Shown here: in pieces, positions 8,693-17,012 of the stretch | Position numbering within the stretch: the first letter of the stretch is position 1 | Layout of the letters: each line of letters opens with the position of its first letter | From: Maritimibacter alkaliphilus HTCC2654 | GTDB taxonomy: Bacteria > Pseudomonadota > Alphaproteobacteria > Rhodobacterales > Rhodobacteraceae | Length of the DNA: 64,000 nt | Direction: 5' to 3' | Assembly (NCBI RefSeq): GCF_000152805.1 | Contig: NZ_CH902578.1 | Coordinates: 261,173 to 325,172 of the forward strand | The notes under the pieces: model-generated | Databases searched by the model: none | Seen by the model: only the letters and a program-made list of their open reading frames with translations | Told to the model about the DNA's origin: nothing | Position numbers and translations under genes: made by a program

Positions 8693-8722
8693 GGCCGCCC
8701 CAAGGGGCGGCCGCTTTGTTTT
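8693..8722 (+). terminator. Terminator of sodB
   Basis: GGCCGCCCC (8693-8701) pairs with GGGGCGGCC (8704-8712), followed by GCTTTGTTTTC. Confidence 0.8.
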
Positions 8723-9079
8723 CATCGCCACATCTGCGGGGCAGATGAAGCGATGCGGTGGGGGCTCGGGCTCACCAAAGCAAGCCCCGGAGCCGCCATC
8801 CCCCGATCCCGCGCCTGACAGCCGCCGGACCGCCCACCAAGTACAATCGCCGTATCCCCACCTGCGGCGGGGCCCCTCGGCGATTCTCCTTGGCGTTCGG
8901 ACCGCCGCCCGTCCTGCGGGTCTCAGGCGACGGCGGCTCCGAAGCAAGCTTCGGTCGGAGGGGGTGTTCCGGTGAGGTGGTCCTTGGGCGCACAGGGGGC
9001 AGGGCACTGCGCCGGCGGTTTCGAGTGTCGCGGTCTTTTGGTTTGGGATGTCCTTTTTCGGCGTGTCCGCCGCCGCAAA

Positions 9080-9105
9080 GGAACAGCGGGCGGCGTGCGG
9101 GCGTT
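9080..9105 (+). promoter_or_regulatory. GGAAC-N17-CGTT promoter-like motif upstream of the 75-aa gene
   Basis: GGAAC at 9080-9084 and CGTT at 9102-9105 are separated by 17 bases. This is the form reported for EcfG-type general stress sigma factor promoters of alphaproteobacteria. The motif ends 30 bp before the ATG, a sensible distance. The same motif occurs at 10947 and, reversed, at 41929. Confidence 0.5.
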
Positions 9106-9135
9106 TTTTAGGGAAACGGCAAACAGGAGGACGAT

Positions 9136-9363
9136 ATGGCCGAGCGCAAACGCTCCAAAGACGGGCACAGCGAAACCGAAGCGATCCTTGGCGGAAAGCC
9201 CGAGAAGCTGGATGAGACGGCGCAGGAAGGCGCGTCGGGCGGAAACCTTCAGCGCAAGGTCGGCACCCGTGACGAAGAAAAGCGGGTCGACGAGACTTCG
9301 GCGGGCAACACCCGGCCGCTTGCGCAGGATCAGAACGGGTCGGGCGACAAGGAAAAGGTCTGA
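9136..9363 (+). CDS. Small, highly charged hydrophilic protein of unknown function
   Basis: A 75-residue protein almost without hydrophobic residues and rich in Lys, Glu, Asp, Gly and Ser, probably intrinsically disordered. A near-consensus AGGAGG lies six bases before the ATG, and codon use matches real genes here, so I treat it as genuine. No family is recognised. Disordered hydrophilic proteins of this kind are often stress-induced, which fits the GGAAC-N17-CGTT motif upstream; this is inference. Confidence 0.75.
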   Translation: MAERKRSKDGHSETEAILGGKPEKLDETAQEGASGGNLQRKVGTRDEEKRVDETSAGNTRPLAQDQNGSGDKEKV

Positions 9364-9401
9364 CCTGCGTGCGGAGGGCCCTGCGAACGCGGGGCCTTTC
9401 G

Positions 9402-9914
9402 TCAGTCCGGGTGGATGTCACGCGGCGTGCACCCGGCATCGAGGATCACGGCGATCCAGTTCACATCGGCTTTCAGACCGAGTTCGGCCAGCCACGCCGA
9501 CTGCGCCCGATAGGCGCCCTCTTCCTGCGCGGCTGGGCAGTAGAAATGGCGCGGGGCCTGACGGTGGTGGACGAGTTCGTGCAGCAGCACGGACAGGTCT
9601 TCGGGGTCGTCGGCGGCCCAGGGGTGGACGAGATAGATCGTTTCGGACTGGGCATCGTAAAGCCCGCGCGTGGCGCCGTGGCCGCGACCGGGAAGACCCG
9701 CGATCAGGGCGGCGTGTTGCGCGGACACGACCTTGATTTCGGGCAAATCGGAGCGGGCGGGCAGGTCGGTGTTCGCATCCAGCCAGTGCTCCAACATCCC
9801 CAGAATATCGCTGCCGACAACGGGCGGCTCGGCGGCGGACACGGGCGCCGTGCTCAGGGACAGGCAAAGCGGGATTGTTGCCAGCCAGCGGCCGGCTTGG
9901 GACGGGAGGTTCAT
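9402..9914 (-). CDS. Secreted protein with HELVH zinc-peptidase-like motif (DUF6647-like)
   Basis: A 170-residue protein with an N-terminal signal peptide (hydrophobic stretch about residues 10-27, cleavage near ALA-type VSAAE). HELVHHRQ at about 112-119 is a HExxH-type motif typical of zincin metallopeptidases. Two cysteines lie further on (HFYCPAA and DAGCTPRD) and could form a disulfide. It matches small periplasmic proteins annotated DUF6647 in Rhodobacterales, from memory. The third zinc ligand is not obvious. No operon partner: the LysR gene is divergent. Confidence 0.8.
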   Translation of the reverse strand: MNLPSQAGRWLATIPLCLSLSTAPVSAAEPPVVGSDILGMLEHWLDANTDLPARSDLPEIKVVSAQHAALIAGLPGRGHGATRGLYDAQSETIYLVHPWAADDPEDLSVLLHELVHHRQAPRHFYCPAAQEEGAYRAQSAWLAELGLKADVNWIAVILDAGCTPRDIHPD

Positions 9915-10028
9915 CAGATCACTCCGGATAGCGTGGATTTGGTTGTGAGCCTGAAATCATGCTAGGATCTGAGGGCACCGGTCGCAAAAGACGGTTCTTC
10001 AACTGCCGATGAACGGGATTCATGCGCG

Positions 10029-10943
10029 ATGAGCCGCAAGTTGCCCCCTTTCGCCGCCGTGCGCGCCTTCGAGGCCGCCGCGCGGCTTTTGAGCTTCAAG
10101 GACGCAGCGGACGAGCTGTGCCTGTCGCCGTCCGCGGTCAGCCATCAGGTGCGCGCGCTGGAGGAGTTCCTCGATACCAAGCTGTTCGAGCGGCGCGGGA
10201 ACGCGATGCACCTGACCCTGACGGGGGAGTCCTATGCGGGGCGGCTCGAAACCCTGCTCGACGGGATCGACGGAGCCACGCGGGCGGCGCGGGCCGGGGC
10301 CGATCCCGAGGTGCTGCGGGTGCTTTGCACGCCGGGCTTTGCCGCGCGCTGGATGGTGCCGCGCATGGGGCGGTTCGCCCATGCCGACCGGCTGCGCCTG
10401 CGGGTGTCGGTAGGTGCGCCCTCGACGGACTTCACCACGAACGATGCGGATATCGTGATCCATTGGGCCGATGCCCCGGTCGCGGGTGTGCTGGTGGAAC
10501 CGCTCATGGCCTCGGCCCGCTATCCCGTGATCCGGCCCGATCTGAAGGCGCGGCTGGGGATCGAGACCCCCGCCGATCTGGCGCGCGCCACGCTCATGCA
10601 TGACGAGACGATGGATATGTGGGCGGAATGGTTCGAACTGGCCGGATGCCCGCCGCCGCAGATGCCCGCAGGCCCGGAATTTCCCAATTGCGAACTCGCC
10701 ACCACGGCGGCGGAGCAGGGGGGCGGTGTGGCGCTGGCCTATGACATGATGGTGCGCGACACGGTGGCCTCGGGCCGGCTCATGCGACTATTCGACACCG
10801 TGACAATGCCGTTCGTGATCTATTCAGTCGCCTGCGATGAAGCCCGCATGGACGAGCCGATGATCGCCGCGTTTCGGACGTGGGTGCAGGCCGAGGTGGC
10901 CGAGGATGGGCGGCCCGCCACCGCGATCCGGGTCGCCGAGTAG
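10029..10943 (+). CDS. LysR family transcriptional regulator, GcvA-like
   Basis: A 304-residue LTTR. The winged helix-turn-helix occupies about residues 8-65 (FEAAARLLSFKDAADELCLS, then SAVSHQVRALEE), and the effector-binding domain runs from about 92 to 295. The opening LPPFAAVRAFEAAARL resembles the GcvA/AmpR branch. It is divergent from the HELVH-motif gene, which it may control. The effector is unknown. Confidence 0.9.
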   Translation: MSRKLPPFAAVRAFEAAARLLSFKDAADELCLSPSAVSHQVRALEEFLDTKLFERRGNAMHLTLTGESYAGRLETLLDGIDGATRAARAGADPEVLRVLCTPGFAARWMVPRMGRFAHADRLRLRVSVGAPSTDFTTNDADIVIHWADAPVAGVLVEPLMASARYPVIRPDLKARLGIETPADLARATLMHDETMDMWAEWFELAGCPPPQMPAGPEFPNCELATTAAEQGGGVALAYDMMVRDTVASGRLMRLFDTVTMPFVIYSVACDEARMDEPMIAAFRTWVQAEVAEDGRPATAIRVAE

Positions 10944-10946
10944 GCG

Positions 10947-10972
10947 GGAACCCCCGCCAAGTTCCGGGCGTT
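10947..10972 (+). promoter_or_regulatory. GGAAC-N17-CGTT promoter-like motif upstream of the host-attachment-family gene
   Basis: GGAAC at 10947-10951 and CGTT at 10969-10972 have a 17-base spacer, identical in spacing to the motif at 9080. The ATG follows 37 bp after the motif with a strong AAGGAGGA between. Confidence 0.5.
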
Positions 10973-11008
10973 TCTTCCTAAATCACTGACACTTAAGGAG
11001 GATATGCA

Positions 11009-11464
11009 ATGGCACAGATCGATACCGGGACCTGGGTTTTGGTCGCCGACAGCGAAAAGGCCCTGTTTCTCGAGAATGTCGCGGATGCCGAAAACCCGCA
11101 TTTGGTGGTGACCCGTGAAGAGCATCAGGACAACCCGTCCGACCGCGAACAATCGGCCAACCGTCCGGGCCGGATGCAGGACACCGGGGTGGGCCAACGC
11201 TCGGCGCTGGACGACACCGACTGGCACGAACTCGCCAAGGAACGCTTTGCCTCGCAACTGGCGGACATCCTTTACAAGAAGGCGCATCGCGGCGAGTTCG
11301 AGAAAATCGTCATCGCCGCCTCGCCGCAGGTGCTGGGCGCCCTGCGCGACGAATTGCATCAGGAGGTCACAAAGCGGATCGTGGGGGAGGTCGACAAGAC
11401 CCTGACCAACCATCCGCTCGACAAGATTGAGAAGATCGTCAAGGAAGACCTCGAAGCGGCCTGA
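11009..11464 (+). CDS. Host attachment family protein (PF10116-like)
   Basis: A 151-residue protein with the family's opening TGTWVLVADSEKALFLE, a central charged linker (about residues 38-75) and a C-terminal eRF1/archaeal-release-factor-like region including IVIAASPQVLGALR. The family is named from a plant-associated protein, but most members are cytoplasmic proteins of unknown role, many stress-linked. The ribosome binding site AAGGAGGA is the best in the region, and a stress-type promoter motif lies just upstream. The next gene starts 80 bp on. Confidence 0.85.
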   Translation: MAQIDTGTWVLVADSEKALFLENVADAENPHLVVTREEHQDNPSDREQSANRPGRMQDTGVGQRSALDDTDWHELAKERFASQLADILYKKAHRGEFEKIVIAASPQVLGALRDELHQEVTKRIVGEVDKTLTNHPLDKIEKIVKEDLEAA

Positions 11465-11544
11465 CCGATCGGGCGAGGCGCGCGGCCTTGACCCCGCCGC
11501 GCGCCTCTGCCACCCCCGGTTCGAAACGGCAGGAGCGGACAGGG

Positions 11545-12480
11545 ATGAGCGAGACGGGCAAAGGCATCGCGGCCATCGCGGGTGCCTGCGTGATCTGGGG
11601 TCTGTCCTCGATCTATTACAAGGCTTTGGCGCATGTGCCGCCGGAAGAGGTGCTGGCGCATCGCACCCTGTGGTCCTTCGTGTTCTTCGCGGGCGTTCTG
11701 GCGGTGCAGGGGCGGCTTGGGGCCCTGCGCGGACTTATCGGGTCGCGGCGTGTTTGGCAGGTGCTGCTGGCCGCCGTCATGATCTCGACCAACTGGTTCT
11801 TCTTCATTTATTCGGTTCAGACCGGCCGGGCCTTGGGGGCATCGCTGGGCTATTACATCTTTCCGCTCGTCGCCGTGCTTCTGGGCGTGGTCATCTTCCG
11901 CGAACGCTTGCGGTTCGGGCATGGGATCGCTGTGGTCATGGCCGCGCTCGCCGTCGCGATCCTCACCTGGGGGCTGGGGCAGGCGCCTTGGATCTCCCTC
12001 CTCTTGGCGACCACATTCGGGTTCTATGGTGTCGTGAAAAAGGGGCTGGATGCCGGGCCGGTGGCCAGTGTGACGGCCGAGGTCACGCTTCTCCTGCCGC
12101 TGGCGGTCCTGTGGCTCGTCGGGGTCCACGCGTTCGGCTGGACCGGGATCACGGGCCGCAACCTCGCCGTGTTCGGTGACGACCTGCGCGACAGCCTGTT
12201 GCTGGCTTTTTCGGGCGTGCTGACGGCCACGCCGCTGATCTTGTTCTCCTACGCCGCGCGACGGTTGGGATACGGGTTGCTCGGCTTGATGGAATACATC
12301 AACCCCACGCTGCAATTCCTTGTCGCATCGATGATTTTCGGCGAACTCGTCACCCGTTGGCATATGATCGCGCTGCCGATCATCTGGGTCGCGCTTGCCC
12401 TTTATTCATGGGTCAGCCTACGTCAGGACAGGGCGGAGTCCAGCCTCGCGGCGAGGGTTTCGACGTCGGGCACGACCTGA
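11545..12480 (+). CDS. rarD: EamA-family transporter, RarD-like
   Basis: A 311-residue inner-membrane protein with about ten hydrophobic helices and two EamA halves. The opening with a conserved WGLSSIYYKAL and the central FYGVVKKGL are typical of RarD proteins. The substrate is unknown; the family belongs to the drug/metabolite transporters. The ATG at 11545 is preferred over one 19 codons upstream because AGGAG lies nine bases before it and the first helix then starts normally. The 3' end overlaps the LOG gene on the other strand by 58 bp. Confidence 0.9.
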   Translation: MSETGKGIAAIAGACVIWGLSSIYYKALAHVPPEEVLAHRTLWSFVFFAGVLAVQGRLGALRGLIGSRRVWQVLLAAVMISTNWFFFIYSVQTGRALGASLGYYIFPLVAVLLGVVIFRERLRFGHGIAVVMAALAVAILTWGLGQAPWISLLLATTFGFYGVVKKGLDAGPVASVTAEVTLLLPLAVLWLVGVHAFGWTGITGRNLAVFGDDLRDSLLLAFSGVLTATPLILFSYAARRLGYGLLGLMEYINPTLQFLVASMIFGELVTRWHMIALPIIWVALALYSWVSLRQDRAESSLAARVSTSGTT

Positions 12481-12980
12481 ACGAAATCCAAGAGCGACCG
12501 ATCCGCGAACCCCTGATCGATGGTATGCTCGATCAGCGCGATAAGCGGGTCCCAATACCCTTGCGTGTTCAGCACGATCAGCGGTTTGTCGTGGAGGCCC
12601 AATTGGCGCCACGTCAGCACCTCGAAGAACTCGTCCAGCGATCCCGCCCCGCCGGGGAGGACCACGACGGCGTTCGAATTCATGAACATGACCTTCTTGC
12701 GTTCGTGCATGTTCTCGGTGACGACGAAACTGGTCAGGTCGCGCTTGCCCACTTCCATCGACAGTAGGTGCGTGGGGATCACGCCGAAGGTCGCGCCGCC
12801 TGCCTCCTGCGCCGCCCGCGCGACGGTGCCCATGAGGCCCACGTCCCCGGCGCCGTAGACCAATTGCCAGTTGCGCGAGGCCAGAAGGGCGCCGACGGCG
12901 CGCGCCTCGGCCACGTACTCCGGCCTGGCCCCGAAGCGTGAGCCGCAAAAGACACAGACAGAAGCTTGTGGCGCGGGCAT
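12423..12980 (-). CDS. LOG family protein (TIGR00730), possible nucleotide 5'-monophosphate phosphoribohydrolase
   Basis: A 185-residue Rossmann-fold protein. VCVFCGS opens it at 8-14, MHERK is at 91-95 and PGGAGSLDE at 109-117; the last two are the LOG active-site motifs. The family removes ribose 5'-phosphate from nucleoside monophosphates, and in plants this makes active cytokinins. Small differences from the usual motif are seen: Ser114 where Thr is common, and YGAGDVG where YGGGxxG is common. It is convergent with rarD. The family call is firm, the physiological substrate unknown. Confidence 0.9.
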   Translation of the reverse strand: MPAPQASVCVFCGSRFGARPEYVAEARAVGALLASRNWQLVYGAGDVGLMGTVARAAQEAGGATFGVIPTHLLSMEVGKRDLTSFVVTENMHERKKVMFMNSNAVVVLPGGAGSLDEFFEVLTWRQLGLHDKPLIVLNTQGYWDPLIALIEHTIDQGFADRSLLDFVQVVPDVETLAARLDSALS

Positions 12981-13084
12981 GGGTTAGCCTTTCGGGAAAG
13001 TGTTTTGACCCGTGATAACCGCGTTGTTAATGTCCCTCAAGCCTTGGGGATACGGGGCGTTTGGGGGACGGCGAAAGGGTAAGA

Positions 13085-14959
13085 ATGATCGGCTTGCTGA
13101 GAGGTTGGCTGGGCTGGGCGCTTGGTGCGGTTGCAGCAGGTGTCGCAGTCGTGGCTGCCGTCGTGACGACCGGGGATTTCCCACGGTCCGATCCCGATGT
13201 GCCCGAGGCACCCGCCGAGGTCGCGGCTTTGCCCGAAGCGGCAGAGGAGACGCCAACCGGCGAGACGGACGAGACCGCGGAAACCGCGCCCGAAGCGGGT
13301 GCCGAAGAGGCGACCGATACCGACACGCCCGCGATGGCCCCGCCTGAATTCGACGTGGTGCGGGTCGATCCGAACGGATCGGCCCTGATCGCGGGTCATG
13401 CCGCGCCCGGATCGGACGTGACCGTCATGGTCGAAGGCGAGAAGATGATGACCGTCACCGCCGATGCGGGCGGCAATTTCGTCGCCATGTTCGACCTCCC
13501 GCTCTCGGATACGCCGCGCATCATGCAACTGATGGCCGCCTTGGGTGGCGAGGACATGATGTCGGACAAATCCGTGATCGTCGAGCCGCGCGACCTGCCG
13601 GTTCAGGTCGCAGAGGCGGACACCGGGACTCCGACGAGCGAAGCGCCGTCTGAGACGACGGAAGTCGCGCGGGACGAGGCCACGACGACCCCGGACGCGC
13701 CAACCGAGACCGCCGAGGCGGACGCGGAAGTGGCGCAAGCGGCTGAGGATACGGCCCCGGTGGAGATGGCCGATGCGGCGCAGGCTATGGACGAGGCGCC
13801 GGAAACCGCGCCCGAACCCGTCGAAACGCCGACCGAGGTCGCGCAAGCGCCGGAGGTTTCCGCGCCGGACGCGCCCGAAGCGGGCGAAAACGCGGACATG
13901 GCCGAGGCCGACGCGGCGCCGGAAACGCCCGAGGTCACCGCCGAGGCCGAGGCGCCACGGGTTCTGCTTGCCGACCGTGACGGGATCACCGTCTTGCAGG
14001 ACGGCGCGGCGCCCGATCTGTCGCTCGACGCGATTGCCTATGACGACGCGGGCGAGGTCACGATTTCGGGTCGCGGTCAGCCGGGCGGCACCGTCCGGCT
14101 CTATCTCGACAACGGGCTGGTGGGCGACGTGCCGGTCGCTCCGGCTGGCCAGTGGCGCATGACCCTGCCCGAAAGCGTCGAGGCGGGGATCTACACCCTG
14201 CGGGTCGACGAGGTGGCCGAGGACGGCACCGTCATGGCGCGCGTCGAATCTCCCTTCAAACGTGAGGACCGCGAGATGCTGGCCGCCGCTTTGGGCCGGG
14301 CGAGCGAGGCGCGGGAAGGCGAGGCGGCGGCGCAGGATGAGGTCGAGATGGCCGAGGCGGACATGGCGGACCCTGCGCCGACCGCGACGACCGAGGATGT
14401 GGCGGGAGCGGACGGGATCGGGGCCGACCCGGAACCGACGCCTGTGCCTGCGGAAACCGCTGAGGCGGTCACCGAGACCGCCGTCGAAGACGAGGCGCCC
14501 GAATTGCCCGCCGAGACCGCAGACGCGGCGCAGGCGGGCGAGGCTCCGACCGCGCCGGATACGCCCGCAGCGGAGGTCGGCGTTGAAAGCGAGGCCGCGA
14601 CGCCCGCGAATGCAGGAGACGCCCCGGAGGCCGCCGAGGCACCGATGGAGGCCGCGCCGGACGCCCCAGAGGCGGGCGATACCGTCACGGCGGCCATGGA
14701 CAGCGACGCGCCCGACACGGCCTCAGCGCCGGACATGCCCCCGGCGGACAGCGACCCCAAGGCTCCGGCAGCCGAGCCGATGATTTCGGCCATCACCGTG
14801 CAGCCGGGATCGACCCTCTGGGCGATCTCGCGCGAACGCTACGGCGACGGGCTCCTTTACGTGCAGGTGTTCGAGGCGAACCGCGACAAGATCCGTGACC
14901 CCGACCTGATCTATCCGGGTCAGGTGTTCGAGCTTCCGGCCGATGTGAGCGGCAACTAG
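13085..14959 (+). CDS. Membrane-anchored LysM protein with two Ig-like repeats and long A/E/P/T-rich linkers
   Basis: A 624-residue protein. A single N-terminal membrane helix (about residues 8-28) is followed by an acidic Ala/Glu/Pro/Thr stretch. A beta-rich repeat lies around 83-170 (FDVVRVDPNGSALIAGHA...), then a second low-complexity stretch, another similar beta repeat around 305-395 (GEVTISGRGQPGG...), a third low-complexity stretch and a C-terminal LysM domain at about 572-621 (TVQPGSTLWAISRERYGDG). It probably reaches through the periplasm and binds peptidoglycan. The ATG at 13085 is preferred to the TTG at 13061 because the membrane helix then begins at once. The long linkers have unusually few hydrophobic residues. 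Confidence 0.88.
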   Translation: MIGLLRGWLGWALGAVAAGVAVVAAVVTTGDFPRSDPDVPEAPAEVAALPEAAEETPTGETDETAETAPEAGAEEATDTDTPAMAPPEFDVVRVDPNGSALIAGHAAPGSDVTVMVEGEKMMTVTADAGGNFVAMFDLPLSDTPRIMQLMAALGGEDMMSDKSVIVEPRDLPVQVAEADTGTPTSEAPSETTEVARDEATTTPDAPTETAEADAEVAQAAEDTAPVEMADAAQAMDEAPETAPEPVETPTEVAQAPEVSAPDAPEAGENADMAEADAAPETPEVTAEAEAPRVLLADRDGITVLQDGAAPDLSLDAIAYDDAGEVTISGRGQPGGTVRLYLDNGLVGDVPVAPAGQWRMTLPESVEAGIYTLRVDEVAEDGTVMARVESPFKREDREMLAAALGRASEAREGEAAAQDEVEMAEADMADPAPTATTEDVAGADGIGADPEPTPVPAETAEAVTETAVEDEAPELPAETADAAQAGEAPTAPDTPAAEVGVESEAATPANAGDAPEAAEAPMEAAPDAPEAGDTVTAAMDSDAPDTASAPDMPPADSDPKAPAAEPMISAITVQPGSTLWAISRERYGDGLLYVQVFEANRDKIRDPDLIYPGQVFELPADVSGN

Positions 14960-15019
14960 GCCACTGGCCTTTTCCGGTCCGAGACCCTAGGTGATAGGAC
15001 CTTAGGGAAAGGGAACGGC

Positions 15020-16864
15020 ATGAGACGTGGCGGACAACGGACGGTGAGCGATGCGCGGGCGTCGGGGGCGCATGAGGGCACCGGGCTACGCACGATCCAA
15101 CGCGTTATCCCCTACCTCTGGCCCAAGGGCGACCGCGACACGCAGTGGCGGGTCGTCGTCGCCATGTCGCTCCTGATCGGGGCCAAGCTGATCGCGGTCG
15201 CGACGCCGCTGTTCTACAAGGCCGCCGTCGATGGACTGACCGGCGAGGCGAGCGACAGCGCGGCCTGGATGCTGGCGCTTGGTGCGGTGAGCCTGACGGT
15301 GGCCTATGGTGTCGCCCGGTTCCTGTCCGTGGGCTTTCAACAATTGCGCGACGCCGTGTTCGCCAAGGTGGCGCAGGGCGCGCTGCGGTCGATGGCGCTT
15401 CAGACGTTTCAGCACATCCACGCGCTGTCCCTCCGCTATCACATCACGCGCAAGACCGGGGGCCTCAGCCGGATCATGGAGCGCGGGGTGAAGGGCGTCG
15501 AATTCCTGCTGCGCTTCCTTCTGTTCAACATCATCCCGCTATTCATCGAGCTGGGGCTGGTCTGCGTGATCTTCTTCGTGCTCTTCGATGTCTGGTATCT
15601 GGCCGCCGTCGTGGCGACCATCGCGGTCTATATCCGCTTCACCTTCGCCGTGACCGAGTGGCGGGTGAAACTGCGCAAGCTGATGAACGATCAGGATACG
15701 GATGCGAACCAGAAGGCCATCGACAGCCTTCTGAACTTCGAGACCGTGAAATACTTCGGCGCCGAGAAGCGCGAGGCGCGGCGCTATGACGGTGCGATGG
15801 AGGGCTACGAGGGGGCCGCGATCAAGACGTCGCAGTCGCTCGCGTTCCTGAACGCGGGGCAGAGCTTCATCATCACGGCGGGTCTGGTCGCGGTCATGGT
15901 CATGGCGGCCATCGGGGTGCAGAACGGCACGCTCTCGACCGGCGATTTCGTCATGGTCAACGCCTACATGATCCAGATCACCATGCCGCTGAACTTCCTC
16001 GGCTCGGTATATCGCGAGATCCGGCAGGCGCTGGTGGACATGGCCGAGATGTTCGACCTGCTCGAACAGCCCGCCGAGGTGACGGACAAGCCGGGGGCCA
16101 AGCCGCTGGACATGAAGGGCGGCAAGGTCGAACTGGATGCTGTCGAATTCGGCTACGATCCCGCGCGGCCCATCCTGCATGGCGTCACGATCACCGCCGA
16201 GGCGGGCGAGACGGTGGCCATCGTCGGCCCGTCGGGATCGGGCAAATCCACCATCGGGCGGCTTCTGTTCCGGTTCTACGACGTCACCGGGGGCGCGATC
16301 CGCATCGACGGGCAGGACCTGCGCGACGTGACGCAGGAAAGCGTGCATGACGCCATCGGCGTGGTGCCGCAGGACACGGTGCTTTTCAACGACACGATCC
16401 GCTACAACATCGCCTACGGGCGCGATGGTGCGACGTTCGCGGATATCGAGGCGGCGGCGAAGGCGGCCAAGATCCATGACTTCGTGATGAGCCTGCCCGA
16501 AGGCTACGACACGCAGGTGGGCGAGCGCGGGCTGAAGCTGTCGGGTGGCGAGAAGCAGCGGGTGGGGATCGCGCGCACGCTCCTCAAGAACCCGCCGATC
16601 CTGCTTCTGGACGAGGCGACGAGCGCGCTGGACACCGAAACCGAGCGCGACATCCAGATGAGCCTGAAGGCCATGGGCGTGGGGCGCACCGTCATCACCA
16701 TCGCGCACCGGCTGTCGACCATCGCGGATGCGGACAAGATCGTCGTCTTGCAGGACGGCGAGGTGATCGAAGAGGGCCGTCACGACGCGCTTTTGACCAA
16801 GGGCGGCAAATACGCCTCGATGTGGGCGCGCCAGCTTGCCGAGGAAGAGGACGAAGCGGCGTGA
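15020..16864 (+). CDS. Atm1-type ABC exporter (fused permease and ATPase)
   Basis: A 614-residue half-transporter. Six transmembrane helices (about residues 45-330) precede one ATP-binding domain. Walker A GPSGSGKST is near 402, the signature LSGGEKQRVGIAR near 507, Walker B ILLLDEATSALD near 527 and the switch histidine in IAHRLST near 560. RLLFRFYDVTGG and the overall pattern match the Atm1/HMT1 branch, which exports glutathione-linked or metal-thiol compounds and, in mitochondria, serves Fe-S assembly. It works as a homodimer. The gene stands alone between the LysM gene and a convergent RND gene. Confidence 0.92.
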   Translation: MRRGGQRTVSDARASGAHEGTGLRTIQRVIPYLWPKGDRDTQWRVVVAMSLLIGAKLIAVATPLFYKAAVDGLTGEASDSAAWMLALGAVSLTVAYGVARFLSVGFQQLRDAVFAKVAQGALRSMALQTFQHIHALSLRYHITRKTGGLSRIMERGVKGVEFLLRFLLFNIIPLFIELGLVCVIFFVLFDVWYLAAVVATIAVYIRFTFAVTEWRVKLRKLMNDQDTDANQKAIDSLLNFETVKYFGAEKREARRYDGAMEGYEGAAIKTSQSLAFLNAGQSFIITAGLVAVMVMAAIGVQNGTLSTGDFVMVNAYMIQITMPLNFLGSVYREIRQALVDMAEMFDLLEQPAEVTDKPGAKPLDMKGGKVELDAVEFGYDPARPILHGVTITAEAGETVAIVGPSGSGKSTIGRLLFRFYDVTGGAIRIDGQDLRDVTQESVHDAIGVVPQDTVLFNDTIRYNIAYGRDGATFADIEAAAKAAKIHDFVMSLPEGYDTQVGERGLKLSGGEKQRVGIARTLLKNPPILLLDEATSALDTETERDIQMSLKAMGVGRTVITIAHRLSTIADADKIVVLQDGEVIEEGRHDALLTKGGKYASMWARQLAEEEDEAA

Positions 16865-16892
16865 CCTGATCGTGCGGGCGTGCGCCCGCGCA

Positions 16893-17003
16893 GGGTTTGC
16901 GCCGCCCCGCCGCTGGCGGGTCGTCGCGGTGGGACGCGGCCGGGGCCGCGTCTGGAGGGCGCTGCCCTCCAGACCTCCCGAAGTATTTCCGAAACGAAGA
17001 AGA
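16893..17003 (-). repeat. Dispersed intergenic repeat, copy B
   Basis: Read on the minus strand, the order of parts matches the copies at 25669, 34486 and 46030. It opens with a TTCGGAAATACTTCGGGAGG box. A first hairpin TCTGGAGGGC-AGC-GCCCTCCAGA follows. A second hairpin is CCCGCC-AGC-GGCGGG, and a GGCGCAAACC end closes it. It fills the gap between the convergent atm1-type and RND genes and may terminate both. Confidence 0.65.
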
Positions 17004-17012
17004 AGGGCGCGG

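Larger units (their letters stand above)
8666..9135. other. 470-bp intergenic region with a chain of nested complementary segments
   Basis: After the sodB terminator there is a 7-bp hairpin CATCTGC-GGG-GCAGATG (8731-8747). Then a set of ordered, nested pairings spans 8788-8941: CGGAGCCGCC/GGCGGCTCCG (8788-8797 with 8932-8941), CGCCTGA/TCAGGCG (8812-8818 with 8923-8929), CCAAG/CTTGG (8837-8841 with 8889-8893) and AATCGCCG/CGGCGATT (8845-8852 with 8878-8885). A local hairpin CCGAAGC-AA-GCTTCGG follows at 8939-8954. No convincing gene is present. It could encode a structured RNA or be a decayed inverted-repeat element. The promoter of the next gene lies at its right end. Confidence 0.5.

Noticed and set aside
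7961-9439. Minus-strand reading frame of nearly 500 codons covering sodB and the gap after it
   Set aside because: It covers a certain gene on the other strand, has no ribosome binding site and reads as low-complexity Arg/Pro/Gly sequence. The gap is better explained as non-coding.
11009-11464. Prophage or plant-interaction gene from the family name host attachment
   Set aside because: Neighbours are housekeeping genes, composition is normal, and the family is mostly of unknown cytoplasmic role.
12423-12480. Frameshift or truncation because rarD and the LOG gene overlap by 58 bp
   Set aside because: Both proteins have complete family lengths and proper ends; it is a normal tail-to-tail overlap.
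13600-14800. Repeated short words in the LysM gene suggesting a repeat array or CRISPR
   Set aside because: The words are codons for Ala/Glu/Pro/Thr linkers in an open frame; spacing is irregular and there are no constant repeats with unique spacers.
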